Below, one piece after another: positions 36,301-43,874 of a stretch of 43,900 bases of DNA. The stretch spans positions 1 to 43,900 of the forward strand of contig JACRJC010000057.1 in NCBI GenBank assembly GCA_016215555.1, read 5' to 3'. Each line of letters starts with the position of its first letter. Positions within the stretch are counted from its first letter, which is position 1. Made by a program: the position numbers and the translations under genes. The notes beneath the pieces are model-generated. The model saw only the letters and a program-made list of their open reading frames with translations. It was not told the DNA's origin and did no database searches. This DNA comes from Rhodospirillales bacterium. GTDB taxonomy: Bacteria > Pseudomonadota > Alphaproteobacteria > Rhodospirillales > WMHbin7.

Positions 36301-36360
36301 ATCTCTGCGCGTTTGGGATAAAGTTCATGGAAATCAATTCGTTCGTTGCTGACGGAGCTT

Positions 36361-36411
36361 CCTTGGTAAGGGAGAGGCCGTCAGTTCACTCCTAACCAGC
36401 AGCACCATTGC
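36361..36411. repeat. attR-like copy of the tRNA-Thr 3' half
   Basis: 51 bp from the anticodon stem through CCA and five bases beyond, with two changes from 34386-34436 (A to C and G to A in the T-arm). It lacks the 5' half, so it is not a functional tRNA. Confidence 0.88.
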
Positions 36412-36723
36412 GCTCAACGCCTTGATGGCAGGCAAGGACTGTGCCTAGTCTTTCAAGGACAGACGGCCCGCCTGCTCAGGGGGCGGCTATGCGGACTTTC
36501 ACATCCGCCAGCGGGGCCGACTAGCCGTCGCGAACGCTGCTCGATCTGGCGCAGCTAGGCTGGGGCTTTCCCCGCAACCCGTCGCAGAGCGCTTCCAAAA
36601 CCGTTGCCACTGGCTGGCCTGCGAATTGGCGGATGGAATCACTCTGCCTGCGTAACCCATCAGATGGCCGGCCCAGCCCAGATGGGCGGTGACGCGGGCC
36701 AGGTTCTGGGTGGCGATGGCGAT

Positions 36724-37818
36724 TTAAGAGACCCTCCCCGCGATATCTTCCTTGGCGACGGTCACGGCTTTCAGAAGCGCGAAAGCGGTCTGTCCGGGCT
36801 TCAATTGCAGATGCGTTTGCGCCAAAGACGTAATCTGCGACCACAAGATGGTCCCGCCGCAATCCAGCATGACGTCGATCAGGTGGCCGTTGGCGGGTGT
36901 CAGCGAAACCACCCGCCCGGGAATGATGTTGCGAACGCTTAGGAAATTTGGGGCCGCCGTCGCCAAGGCGACATCGCGGGCATGGATGCGCAGCCGTACC
37001 GCAGACCCTAACGGCAGATCGACATGTCTTGCCAGAAGCGTGCCGCCGGAAAAAGTGAAGGACGTCAGTCCATGTTCGGCCAAATGACCGCCAACCTTGG
37101 CCTTGACCACCGCTCCCGCCTCGCCATGGCCGGTCAGATGACGCAGATCGGTTCGAGACAGAATCTCTTCCGCCGGACCGTTGGCGACAGCCTTGCCCTC
37201 GTCCATCAGCACCAGCGTATCGGCCAGTTGCAGCACTTCGTCCATGGCGTGACTGACATACAAGATGGGAATGCAAAAGCGGCGCGACAGCGAAGAGATG
37301 AAAGGCAGCAGTTCGGCCTTGCGGTTGGCGTCCAGCGCCGCCAGCGGCTCGTCCATCAGCAGAATGCGCGGGCAGGCCAAAAGCGCACGGCCGATGGCGA
37401 CGCGCTGCTTCTCGCCGCCCGACAAGCCGGCGGGCCGGCGATCCAGCAAATGGCCGATGCCCAGCACCTCGACCACATCGTCGAAACCGATGCTGCGTTC
37501 CGCCTTGGGGATGCGGTTGCGCCCGAAGCGTAGATTGGCGGCCACGGACAGATGGGGAAACAGCCGGCCCTCCTGGAAGACATAACCCAGGCGACGCGCT
37601 TCGGGCGGCAGATTGACGCCGGCCTTGGAATCGAACAACACGCGGCCATCGACCACCACCCGTCCTTGGTCGGGCCTGGACAGACCGGCCACGACATTGA
37701 TGACCGAGGTCTTTCCCGAACCCGAGGGACCGAACAGCGCGGTGATTCCCGGTCCCGCCTGCAATTCGACGTCGAGAGTAAAATCGCCCTGCCTTTTCCT
37801 TGCCGACAGTTCCAGCAT
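36724..37818 (-). CDS. modC: Molybdate ABC transporter ATP-binding protein
   Basis: 364 residues, full length. Walker A GPSGSGKTSVINVVAG, signature LSGGEKQRVAIGRALLACPR, Walker B ILLMDEPLAALDANRK and switch His in YVSHAMDE. The C-terminal TOBE/Mop domain starts near HARDVALATAAPNFLSVRNI and likely senses molybdate. Energises uptake through ModB. Gap to modB is 4 bp; order modA-modB-modC on the minus strand. Confidence 0.96.
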   Translation of the reverse strand: MLELSARKRQGDFTLDVELQAGPGITALFGPSGSGKTSVINVVAGLSRPDQGRVVVDGRVLFDSKAGVNLPPEARRLGYVFQEGRLFPHLSVAANLRFGRNRIPKAERSIGFDDVVEVLGIGHLLDRRPAGLSGGEKQRVAIGRALLACPRILLMDEPLAALDANRKAELLPFISSLSRRFCIPILYVSHAMDEVLQLADTLVLMDEGKAVANGPAEEILSRTDLRHLTGHGEAGAVVKAKVGGHLAEHGLTSFTFSGGTLLARHVDLPLGSAVRLRIHARDVALATAAPNFLSVRNIIPGRVVSLTPANGHLIDVMLDCGGTILWSQITSLAQTHLQLKPGQTAFALLKAVTVAKEDIAGRVS

Positions 37819-37822
37819 CGCC

Positions 37823-38515
37823 CTAGGCCTTCAACCGGGCGGCCATGCGCCTTGAGAGGATTTCCGAGGCTAGCAGAGCGGCGAAGGCGACGGCGACCGA
37901 GATGACGCACAGGCGCAGCGCCGCCTCGTCGCCGCCCGGCACCTGGGTGAGGGCGTAAAGGGCGATCGGCAGCGTGCGCGTCTCACCCGGGATGTTGGAA
38001 ACAAAGGTGATGGTGGCCCCGAATTCCGAGAGCGACCTGGCGAAGGCCAGGATGACGCCGGTCAGCACGCCGGGCGCCACCAGCGGCAGGGTAACGGTGA
38101 AAAAGGTGCGCAAAGGGCCGCAGCCCAGGGTGCGCGCCGCTTGTTCCAAGCCCCTATCGACGCTCTCCAGCGACAAGCGAATCGCCCGCACCATCAAGGG
38201 AAAGGCGATGACCGCCGAGGCGATGGCCGCTCCCTTCCAGGTGAAGGCCAGGGTGATGTCGAACCATTCGAGCAGTTTTGATCCGACGATTCCGCGCCGC
38301 CCAAGCACCACCAGCAGGAAATAGCCGACGACGACCGGGGGCAGCACGAGGGGCAGATGGACCAGTCCATCGACCAGGCTTTTGCCGGGGAAATTGAGGC
38401 GCGCCAGAATCCAGGCGCACAAAATGCCGAAAGGCAGGCTGGCAGCCACCGCCCACCCCGACACCAGCAGGGACAGATAAAGCGCTTCCATCTCCAGCGG
38501 CGTCAGGGTGAACAT
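37823..38515 (-). CDS. modB: Molybdate ABC transporter permease
   Basis: 230 residues with about five to six membrane helices. LHLPLVLPPVVVGYFLLV-type block (VHLPLVLPPVVVGYFLLVVL) and the coupling EAA motif LEQAARTLGCGPLRTFFTVT followed by LPLVAPGVLTGVILAFARSL are those of ModB. Forms the membrane channel for ModC and ModA. 13 bp after modA. Confidence 0.96.
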   Translation of the reverse strand: MFTLTPLEMEALYLSLLVSGWAVAASLPFGILCAWILARLNFPGKSLVDGLVHLPLVLPPVVVGYFLLVVLGRRGIVGSKLLEWFDITLAFTWKGAAIASAVIAFPLMVRAIRLSLESVDRGLEQAARTLGCGPLRTFFTVTLPLVAPGVLTGVILAFARSLSEFGATITFVSNIPGETRTLPIALYALTQVPGGDEAALRLCVISVAVAFAALLASEILSRRMAARLKA

Positions 38516-38528
38516 GGCCTTCCTGCGG

Positions 38529-39299
38529 TTAGTTGATCTTGAAGCCGTGGCGGGCGAAGACGCCTTTGGCCTCGTTGGTTTTCAGATAGTCGAGGAAGGC
38601 CCTGGCGCTTGGCCTTTCCTGACCGGCGATCAGCGCAAACGGATAAATGATAGGATCATGCATGGTTCCCGGGAAGGCGCCAATGATCTTGACCTTCTTG
38701 GAAATGGCGGCATCGGTTTCATAAACGATGCCAATGGGCGCCTCGCCGCGTTCGACCAAAGCCAGGGCGGCGCGCACGGAATCGGCCCTCGCTACCTTGG
38801 GCTCGACATCCTTCCACTGTCCGGCCTTTTCCATGGCCTGCTTGAAGTAAAGACCCACAGGCACGCTGTCCGGGTTGCCGGTGGCGATCTTGCCATTGCC
38901 CGCCAGCTTGGCGATGTCGGTCTTGGGCGTGATCTCCATCTTTTCCAGCTTCGAATCCGAAGGCGCTATCATGACCAACGTGTTGCCCAGAAGATGGAAG
39001 CGCGTCTCGGGATTAATCAACTTCTTGTCTTGAAGATAGTCGACCCATTTCAGATCGGCCGAGGCGAAAACCTGGGCCACGGCGCCTTGCTCGATCTGCT
39101 TGGCCAGGGCCGACGAGGCGGCATAGGAAGCCACCATCTTGTTGCCGGACTTGGCGGTGAAGCGCTCGCCGATTTCGTCCAGCGCGTTGGTCAGCGAGGC
39201 GGCGGCGAACACCACCACATTCTCGGCATGGGCCTGGGCGGCCAGGGTCAGGACCAGGGCTAGACAGGCGGTTCCCAACGCTAATGGCTTCAGAAACAT
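38529..39299 (-). CDS. modA: Periplasmic molybdate-binding protein
   Basis: 256 residues with a Sec signal (LALGTACLALVLTLAAQAHA). Ligand-binding segments VVFAAASLTNALDEIGERF, ASYAASSALAKQIEQGA and PVGLYFKQAMEKAGQW are typical of ModA. Captures molybdate or tungstate in the periplasm. AAGGAGAAG precedes the ATG. First gene of modABC, reading away from the Mo-box at 39322-39348. Confidence 0.96.
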   Translation of the reverse strand: MFLKPLALGTACLALVLTLAAQAHAENVVVFAAASLTNALDEIGERFTAKSGNKMVASYAASSALAKQIEQGAVAQVFASADLKWVDYLQDKKLINPETRFHLLGNTLVMIAPSDSKLEKMEITPKTDIAKLAGNGKIATGNPDSVPVGLYFKQAMEKAGQWKDVEPKVARADSVRAALALVERGEAPIGIVYETDAAISKKVKIIGAFPGTMHDPIIYPFALIAGQERPSARAFLDYLKTNEAKGVFARHGFKIN

Positions 39300-39321
39300 C
39301 GAACTTCTCCTTATAGCGGGG

Positions 39322-39348
39322 TCGAAATATAGTCAATATATATAACGA
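39322..39348. promoter_or_regulatory. ModE-binding Mo-box
   Basis: TCGAAATATA, 7-bp spacer, TATATAACGA; the half-sites match as inverted repeats at 8 of 10 positions. This is the form of known ModE operators (CG..ATATA...TATATAACG). It lies between divergent modA and the mop/modE genes, 23 bp before modA, so ModE with molybdate should repress modABC and may act on modE. Confidence 0.75.
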
Positions 39349-39358
39349 TAGAAACGGC

Positions 39359-39389
39359 TTCGCAACTGCGAAATCTCCGGTTTTCGGAG
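39359..39389 (+). promoter_or_regulatory. Two small hairpins in the mop-modE leader, the second covering the ribosome site
   Basis: TTCGC-AACT-GCGAA (39359-39372) is followed by CTCCG-GTTTT-CGGAG (39375-39389). The latter pairs away the CGGAGG that serves the ATG at 39397. It may limit translation of the Mop ORF. Confidence 0.4.
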
Positions 39390-39396
39390 GACGGTC

Positions 39397-39618
39397 ATGA
39401 AGCTCTGTGCTTGCAATGCCCTCAAGGGCAAGGTCGTCGATGTCGTCAAAGGCCTGGTCATGGCCAAGGTCAAGATCGACCTTGGCGGACAGTGCGTGAC
39501 CTCGCTCATCACGGTCGATGCTGCGGATAGCCGAACGGCATCGCCTGCCCATTTCACGATTATTCTGTCCCGGGGACGCCGCTCTCGGATATCCTGGAGT
39601 CAGCAGTCCTGGAGGTGA
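39397..39618 (+). CDS. Truncated molbindin (Mop-like) ORF preceding modE
   Basis: 73 residues. The first 43 (MKLCACNALKGKVVDVVKG, then VMAKVKIDLGGQCVTSLITV) follow the Mop/TOBE molybdate-binding fold. The remainder (from about residue 47, Arg/Ser-rich) does not continue it: the second half of a normal 68-residue Mop, with the usual VTAIIKAS block, is missing. GGAGGAC precedes the ATG. Its end contains the GGAGG for modE, so its translation may be coupled to modE. Either a degraded gene after an internal deletion or a leader-type ORF. Confidence 0.6.
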   Translation: MKLCACNALKGKVVDVVKGLVMAKVKIDLGGQCVTSLITVDAADSRTASPAHFTIILSRGRRSRISWSQQSWR

Positions 39619-39619
39619 C

Positions 39620-40414
39620 GTGAGCGACGGAAAAATCGAGGCGATTTTGGCCCTGAAAGGAAGCAGCCCCGCTCAAGTGGGGCGCGACCGCATCCTGCTG
39701 CTGGAAGCCGTTGGGGTGCATGGCAGCATCACCAAGGCCGCCCATGCCGTGGGTCTCAGCTACAAGGCGGCCTGGGACGCCATCAATGCCGTCAACAATC
39801 TTCTGCCGCGTCCGGCCGTCAGCGCCCAGACCGGCGGCAGGCACGGCGGCGGCGCTGTGGTCACCGAGGACGGCAAGGCGCTGATCGCCTCATTCCATTT
39901 GCTGGAGGAGCGCCTGAACCGCGCCACCGATCTGCTGGCCAGCGCGCCCGGCCCCATTGATCCCTTAACCCTGCTGAGGTCGCTGGGCATGAGAACAAGC
40001 GCTCGCAACGCCTTTCGCTGCACAGTGTCGGAAATCCGCAAGGGAGCCGTCAATTCGGAAGTCGTCTTGAAACTGGCCGACAATGTCAGCCTGGCAGCCA
40101 TCATCACCGGCGAAAGCGTGCGGAATTTGGACATTGAGATCGGGAAATCGGTCACCGCTCTCGTCAAAGCGTCCTTCGTCATGCTGGCCACCGGCAGCAA
40201 TGAGCCGCAAGTCTCTGCCCGCAACCGCATTCCGGGAACGGTGTCGCACCGGGAAGACGGGCCGGTGAACAGCGAGATCACCTTGGATATCGGCGAGGCC
40301 AAAAGCCTGACCGCCATCGTCACCAAGCAAAGCGCCGAACAACTGAACCTTGCACCAGGCGCCGCCGCCTGGGCGCTCTTCAAGGCCTCGCACGTCATCC
40401 TGGCGGTGGATTGA
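39620..40414 (+). CDS. modE: Molybdate-responsive transcriptional regulator ModE
   Basis: 264 residues from the GTG at 39620, with GGAGGT just upstream. LysR-type-like winged HTH: RILLLEAVGVHGSITKAAHA, VGLSYKAAWDAINAVNNLLP and RPAVSAQTGGRHGGGAVVTE. Two C-terminal TOBE/Mop domains follow (SARNAFRCTVSEIRKGAVNS to TALVKASFVMLATG; SARNRIPGTVSHREDGPVNS to WALFKASHVILAVD). Binds molybdate and the Mo-box at 39322-39348 to control modABC. Confidence 0.95.
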   Translation: MSDGKIEAILALKGSSPAQVGRDRILLLEAVGVHGSITKAAHAVGLSYKAAWDAINAVNNLLPRPAVSAQTGGRHGGGAVVTEDGKALIASFHLLEERLNRATDLLASAPGPIDPLTLLRSLGMRTSARNAFRCTVSEIRKGAVNSEVVLKLADNVSLAAIITGESVRNLDIEIGKSVTALVKASFVMLATGSNEPQVSARNRIPGTVSHREDGPVNSEITLDIGEAKSLTAIVTKQSAEQLNLAPGAAAWALFKASHVILAVD

Positions 40415-40493
40415 CGGCAAAGTTGCTGTGCGCGAGAAGCCGCAATAGGATCGCAGAGAGTGGAATTGAGGGGGGGGACGTGGGGTTAAGGCC

Positions 40494-40718
40494 ATGACAA
40501 AGTCCATCGGCGCCTTCTTCATCGATGGCTGGGCGGATTGGGAGTTCGGCCTGCTGACGGGGGCGATTGCGGAATGGTTTGGGGGGCGAACCGTCTCGAT
40601 ATCGCCGATCCGCTTTACCGGGAAAGCGACGATGCCCTCTGGCAGGCCGATTTCGTTTTCGTCCACCGGAATTCCTTTCTTCGCAGGCATCGCGGCTATC
40701 CCTGAGGTCCGCATTTGA
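40494..40718 (+). pseudogene. DJ-1/PfpI-like N-terminal remnant
   Basis: 74 residues. The first 34 (IGAFFIDGWADWEFGLLTGA, then IAEWFGGRTVSISP) look like the start of a DJ-1/PfpI-family protein, which normally runs to about 190 residues. The rest is not recognisable and the nucleophile-elbow Cys is absent. A G-rich ribosome site precedes the ATG. Its stop overlaps the TTG start of the methyltransferase. Probably a truncated gene left by deletion. Confidence 0.5.
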
Positions 40719-41527
40719 TCCCGCCCGCTTCCCTCTTCGACCGCCGCCAGCTTAAGCGTCAGCGCCTAAGGGCCGTGTCTGGCTTTGCCGGCCATGACTT
40801 CCTGTTCCGCGAGGCCGCCCTGCGCCTTGCCGACAGGCTGTTGGACATCAAGCGCGACTTTCCCCTGGCCCTTGAACTGGGTTCCCGGGGCGGCCTGATG
40901 GGGGTGGCGCTGCAAGGCCAGGGCCGGGTCGGGCAACTGGTCGGACTCGATCTCGATCCCGCTCTGCTCGAGCCCGGTCGGACGGGCGTGGCGGCCGATC
41001 CCGGCCTGCCGCCTTTTGCCCCCTGCAGCTTCGATCTGGTCTTAAGCTGCCTGTCCCTGCATTGGGTCGATGATCTGCCCGGCCTGCTGGTCCAGGTCCG
41101 GCGAATGCTGAAGCCGGGCGGGTTGTTTCTGGCCTCAATGCTGGGGGGAAGCACGCTTTTCGAGCTGCGCGAGGCTTTGCTGTTGGCCGAAAGCGAGATC
41201 GCGGGCGGGGCCGCCCCGCGCGTCATTCCGATGGCCGATATCAAGGATTTGGGGGGGCTTTTGCGCCGCGCCGGCTTCGAACAGCCGGTGACCGACGCCG
41301 AAACCTTGACCGGAGAATATTCGAATCCCCTCTCCCTGCTGGCCGATCTGCGGGGCATGGGCGAGGCTAACGCTTTGACACATCGCTCGAAAACCCCCGT
41401 GACCCGAGGCTTGTTGCTGCGCATGGCCGAAATCTATCAGCAGCGATTCGCAAGCGCCCAGGGGCGAATCCCGGCCCGCTTCGACATTCTGACCCTGACC
41501 GGCTGGACTTCGCCTGAGGGGGGTTGA
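40715..41527 (+). CDS. SAM-dependent methyltransferase, BioC/NDUFAF5-like
   Basis: 270 residues, starting with a TTG at 40715. N-terminal SLFDRRQLKRQRLRAVSGFA and DFLFREAALRLADRL, AdoMet-binding FPLALELGSRGGLMGVALQG, then LVLSCLSLHWVDDLPGLLVQ and MLKPGGLFLASMLGGSTLFE. These match the alphaproteobacterial family related to mitochondrial NDUFAF5, an assembly factor that modifies an Arg of a complex I subunit. The bacterial role is inferred. Begins within the stop of the DJ-1 remnant. Confidence 0.85.
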   Translation: MIPPASLFDRRQLKRQRLRAVSGFAGHDFLFREAALRLADRLLDIKRDFPLALELGSRGGLMGVALQGQGRVGQLVGLDLDPALLEPGRTGVAADPGLPPFAPCSFDLVLSCLSLHWVDDLPGLLVQVRRMLKPGGLFLASMLGGSTLFELREALLLAESEIAGGAAPRVIPMADIKDLGGLLRRAGFEQPVTDAETLTGEYSNPLSLLADLRGMGEANALTHRSKTPVTRGLLLRMAEIYQQRFASAQGRIPARFDILTLTGWTSPEGG

Positions 41528-41558
41528 GCTTCTGGCCTCGCTCGACCATTATCCACAC

Positions 41559-42365
41559 ATGGAACGGACTAGATCAGAAGCGGCAAGGGTTCATATCCAC
41601 CCGCCCGGGGATTTCGACGGCATGCGCAAGGCAGGCGCCTTGGCCGCCGAAATCCTTGATTTCATCACGCCTTTCGTCAAACCCGGGGTGATCACCGCCG
41701 AGTTGGACCGCCTGTGCCACGAACGCATCCTGGCCGCCGGGGCGATTCCCGCCCCGCTCAACTATCGCGGCTATCCGAAATCGATCTGCACCTCGGTCAA
41801 TCATGTGGTTTGCCACGGCATACCCGGCGAGAAGGTTTTGGTGGCGGGCGACATCTTGAACATCGACGTCACCGTCATTCTGGGCGGCTGGTTCGGCGAT
41901 TCCAGCCGCATGTATCCGGTGGGCGAGGTGGCGCTGAAGGCCAAGCGGCTGATCGACGTCACCTATGAGGCCATGATGCGCGGCATCGCCGTCGTCAGGC
42001 CGGGCGCCACCTTGGGCGATGTCGGTCATGCCATCCAAAGCCATGTCGAGGCCAACCGCTGTTCGGTCGTGCGCGATTTCTGCGGCCACGGGCTGGGGCG
42101 TGTTTTCCACGAACCGCCCAACGTCATGCATTTTGGCAAGCCGGGCGAAGGGATGGTTTTGCAGGAAGGCATGTTCTTCACCATCGAGCCGATGGTCAAT
42201 CTGGGCCGCTATGAAACCAAGATTCTGGCCGACGGCTGGACGGCGGTAACCAAGGACAGGTCGCTGTCGGCGCAGTTCGAACATTCGATCGGCGTCACCG
42301 CCAATGGCTGCGAGATCTTCACGCTGTCGCCGGCCGGGCTTGACCGTCCGCCCTATTGCGCCTGA
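41559..42365 (+). CDS. map: Methionine aminopeptidase, type I
   Basis: Removes the initiator Met from nascent proteins. 268 residues, normal length. Substrate His in VVCHGIPGEK; dinuclear metal ligands in NIDVTVILGGWFGDSSRMY (two Asp), GHGLGRVFHEPPNVMHFG (His), GMFFTIEPMVNLG (Glu) and SAQFEHSIGVT (Glu). Followed 3 bp later by radC, a pairing seen across alphaproteobacteria. Confidence 0.97.
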   Translation: MERTRSEAARVHIHPPGDFDGMRKAGALAAEILDFITPFVKPGVITAELDRLCHERILAAGAIPAPLNYRGYPKSICTSVNHVVCHGIPGEKVLVAGDILNIDVTVILGGWFGDSSRMYPVGEVALKAKRLIDVTYEAMMRGIAVVRPGATLGDVGHAIQSHVEANRCSVVRDFCGHGLGRVFHEPPNVMHFGKPGEGMVLQEGMFFTIEPMVNLGRYETKILADGWTAVTKDRSLSAQFEHSIGVTANGCEIFTLSPAGLDRPPYCA

Positions 42366-42368
42366 GCC

Positions 42369-43064
42369 ATGGAAGAAGCCGCTTCCAAGAAGAAGCCGCA
42401 TTTTCACGGGCACCGCGAACGCCTGCGCAAGCGCTTTTTGGAATGCCAGGGCGAGGGCATGCCCGATTACGAAATCGTCGAACTGCTGCTGATGACGGCC
42501 TTGCCTCAGCGCGACGTCAAGCCCCTGGCCAAGGATCTGATCGAACGCTTCGACAGTCTGGCCGGGGTGCTTTTTGCGGCGCCCGAGGAATTGATGACCG
42601 TGCCCGGCATCAAGGAAACTGCCTGCGCGGCCTTGAAAGTGGTGCAGACGGCGTCGATCCGCCTGTCCCGGGCCGTGCTGATGGAAAAGCCGATCATCGG
42701 CGGCTGGGACCGTTTGATCGATTACTGCCGCACCGCCATGGGCCATGACAAGGTGGAAAGTTTCCGCATCCTGTTTCTGGACCGCAAGAACCGCCTGATC
42801 GCCGACGAGGCGCAGCAGAGGGGAACGGTCGATCATACCCCGGTTTATCCGCGCGAAATCGTCAAGCGGGCGCTTGATCTGGGCGCTTCGGCCCTGATCC
42901 TGATCCACAACCATCCGTCGGGCGACGTGACACCTTCCAAGGACGATGTCGAAATGACCAAGCGCATCCGCGAAGGGGCCGAGAAGCTGGGGATTACGCT
43001 ATTCGATCACGTCATCGTCTCGAAATCGGGAGAAACCAGTTTCAAGGCGCTGGGGCTGCTGTGA
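42369..43064 (+). CDS. radC: RadC family JAB/MPN-domain protein
   Basis: 231 residues. A helix-hairpin-helix (LMTVPGIKETACAALKVVQT) precedes the JAMM/MPN+ metalloprotease-like domain: LILIHNHPSGDVTPSKDDVE gives the HxH...S...D metal motif, and FRILFLDRKNRLIADEAQQR the upstream part. Named DNA repair protein RadC, but a repair role was withdrawn for E. coli and the function is unsettled. Its stop overlaps the next start. Confidence 0.95.
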   Translation: MEEAASKKKPHFHGHRERLRKRFLECQGEGMPDYEIVELLLMTALPQRDVKPLAKDLIERFDSLAGVLFAAPEELMTVPGIKETACAALKVVQTASIRLSRAVLMEKPIIGGWDRLIDYCRTAMGHDKVESFRILFLDRKNRLIADEAQQRGTVDHTPVYPREIVKRALDLGASALILIHNHPSGDVTPSKDDVEMTKRIREGAEKLGITLFDHVIVSKSGETSFKALGLL

Positions 43065-43669
43065 TGTGGCGGGCTTTCGCCCTCTGCCTGTTGCTGATCC
43101 TGGCCGTGGCCGGATGCGCCGGCACCTCGCCGCCAACCCTTGCCGGCAAGCTGCTGGTGGCCAGGCCCAACATGCCGCCCAACTTGTTTTCGCACAGCGT
43201 GGTGCTGCTGATGCGCCACGACAATGACGGCGCTTTCGGCTTTATCCTCAATCGTCCGGGCGGCGAGGCCAAGCTGGCCGATCTATTGCGCGATCTCGAC
43301 CAGAAATTGCCCGAGCCGATGCCCGCCAATCCAAGCTTGGGCATGTATCTGGGCGGGCCGGTCGAGCTGGACACGCTGTTCTTGCTGCATAGTTCGGATA
43401 TGGCGGTTTCTGACACCATCACCGCCGCCGGACGCTATGTGATGAGCAAGCCCCTCGACACCATGAACCGCATGGCGGCCAGCGGCGAAAAGCCTCGGCA
43501 TGTGCGCCTGCTGCTGGGTTATTCCGGCTGGGGGGCGGGGCAGCTTGAAAGCGAAATCGCCAGAGGCGACTGGGAAATCGTCGAGCCCAGCGACGATCTG
43601 GTTTTTTCGGCTCAATCCCCCGGCGAAGTTTGGGAACGGGCCTGGGATCGCCGAGCGGTGGGGCTGTGA
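43064..43669 (+). CDS. YqgE/AlgH family protein with lipoprotein signal
   Basis: 201 residues from the ATG at 43064 (a GTG at 43061 is possible). TLAGKLLVARPNMPPNLFSH, SVVLLMRHDNDGAFGFILNR, MYLGGPVELDTLFLLHS, LLLGYSGWGAGQLESEIARG and DWEIVEPSDDLVF are YqgE/DUF179 signatures. Unlike most members it begins with a hydrophobic segment and a lipobox (ALCLLLILAVAGC), which predicts a lipid-anchored envelope protein. Overlaps radC by 1 bp. Function of the family is not settled. Confidence 0.9.
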   Translation: MWRAFALCLLLILAVAGCAGTSPPTLAGKLLVARPNMPPNLFSHSVVLLMRHDNDGAFGFILNRPGGEAKLADLLRDLDQKLPEPMPANPSLGMYLGGPVELDTLFLLHSSDMAVSDTITAAGRYVMSKPLDTMNRMAASGEKPRHVRLLLGYSGWGAGQLESEIARGDWEIVEPSDDLVFSAQSPGEVWERAWDRRAVGL

Positions 43670-43694
43670 TGAAACAAGCGGAATCGGTTATTTC

Positions 43695-43714
43695 GTCATG
43701 CCCGGACTTGATCC
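43695..43714. repeat. Partial copy of the GTCATGCCCGGACTTGATCC repeat
   Basis: 20 bp identical to 781-800. The pairing arm that should follow (GGGCATCCA) is replaced by ACTGCTGTCCGGTTTAAA, so this copy is interrupted or truncated. Confidence 0.75.
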
Positions 43715-43808
43715 ACTGCTGTCCGGTTTAAATTTGGCGATGGTATCGAAAACCGCAGTTATTGCGCCTCACATAGAAGAAACGGGCCTTCAGGACTTGA
43801 AAAAGCGC

Positions 43809-43851
43809 CTCACCCTGAGGAAGCCGCGAAGCGGCTGTCTCGAAGGGCGAG
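43809..43851 (+). repeat. Hairpin repeat, CTCACCCTGAGG family, copy 3
   Basis: CTCACCCTGAGG, AGCCGC-GAA-GCGGCT, GTCTCGAAGGGCGAG. The same plan as 4893-4935 with a different hairpin tip. Confidence 0.75.
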
Positions 43852-43874
43852 GCGCTGCATTTTCCTTGTTTTTC

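Larger units (their letters stand above)
34437..36360. mobile_element. HipBA genomic islet integrated at tRNA-Thr
   Basis: About 1.9 kb lie between the tRNA-Thr gene and a 51-bp copy of its 3' half. It carries only hipB and hipA plus an AT-rich control region. Near each inner end is the 16-mer GyGCAAAATCGGyGCA (34509-34524 and 36285-36300, same orientation). No integrase remains, so it is a decayed or non-autonomous element. Confidence 0.78.
36086..36723. other. Region between hipB and modC
   Basis: 638 bp without a gene. It holds the hipBA control region (to 36200), the second arm-like 16-mer (36285-36300) and the tRNA-Thr fragment (36361-36411). From 36412 to 36723 I see only unassigned GC-rich sequence; short open frames there match nothing I know. 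Confidence 0.5.

Noticed and set aside
36361..36411. A second tRNA-Thr gene
   Set aside because: Only the 3' half is present, with two T-arm changes that disturb pairing; explained as an attachment-site copy.
36521..37276. Minus-strand frame across the modC 3' end
   Set aside because: Overlaps modC in a different frame and has no recognisable domain; the DNA downstream of modC stays unassigned.
39305..39335. A standard -35/-10 pair for modA
   Set aside because: TTGACT and TATAAG are present on the minus strand but only 15 bp apart and the latter overlaps the ribosome site, so I did not list it as a promoter.
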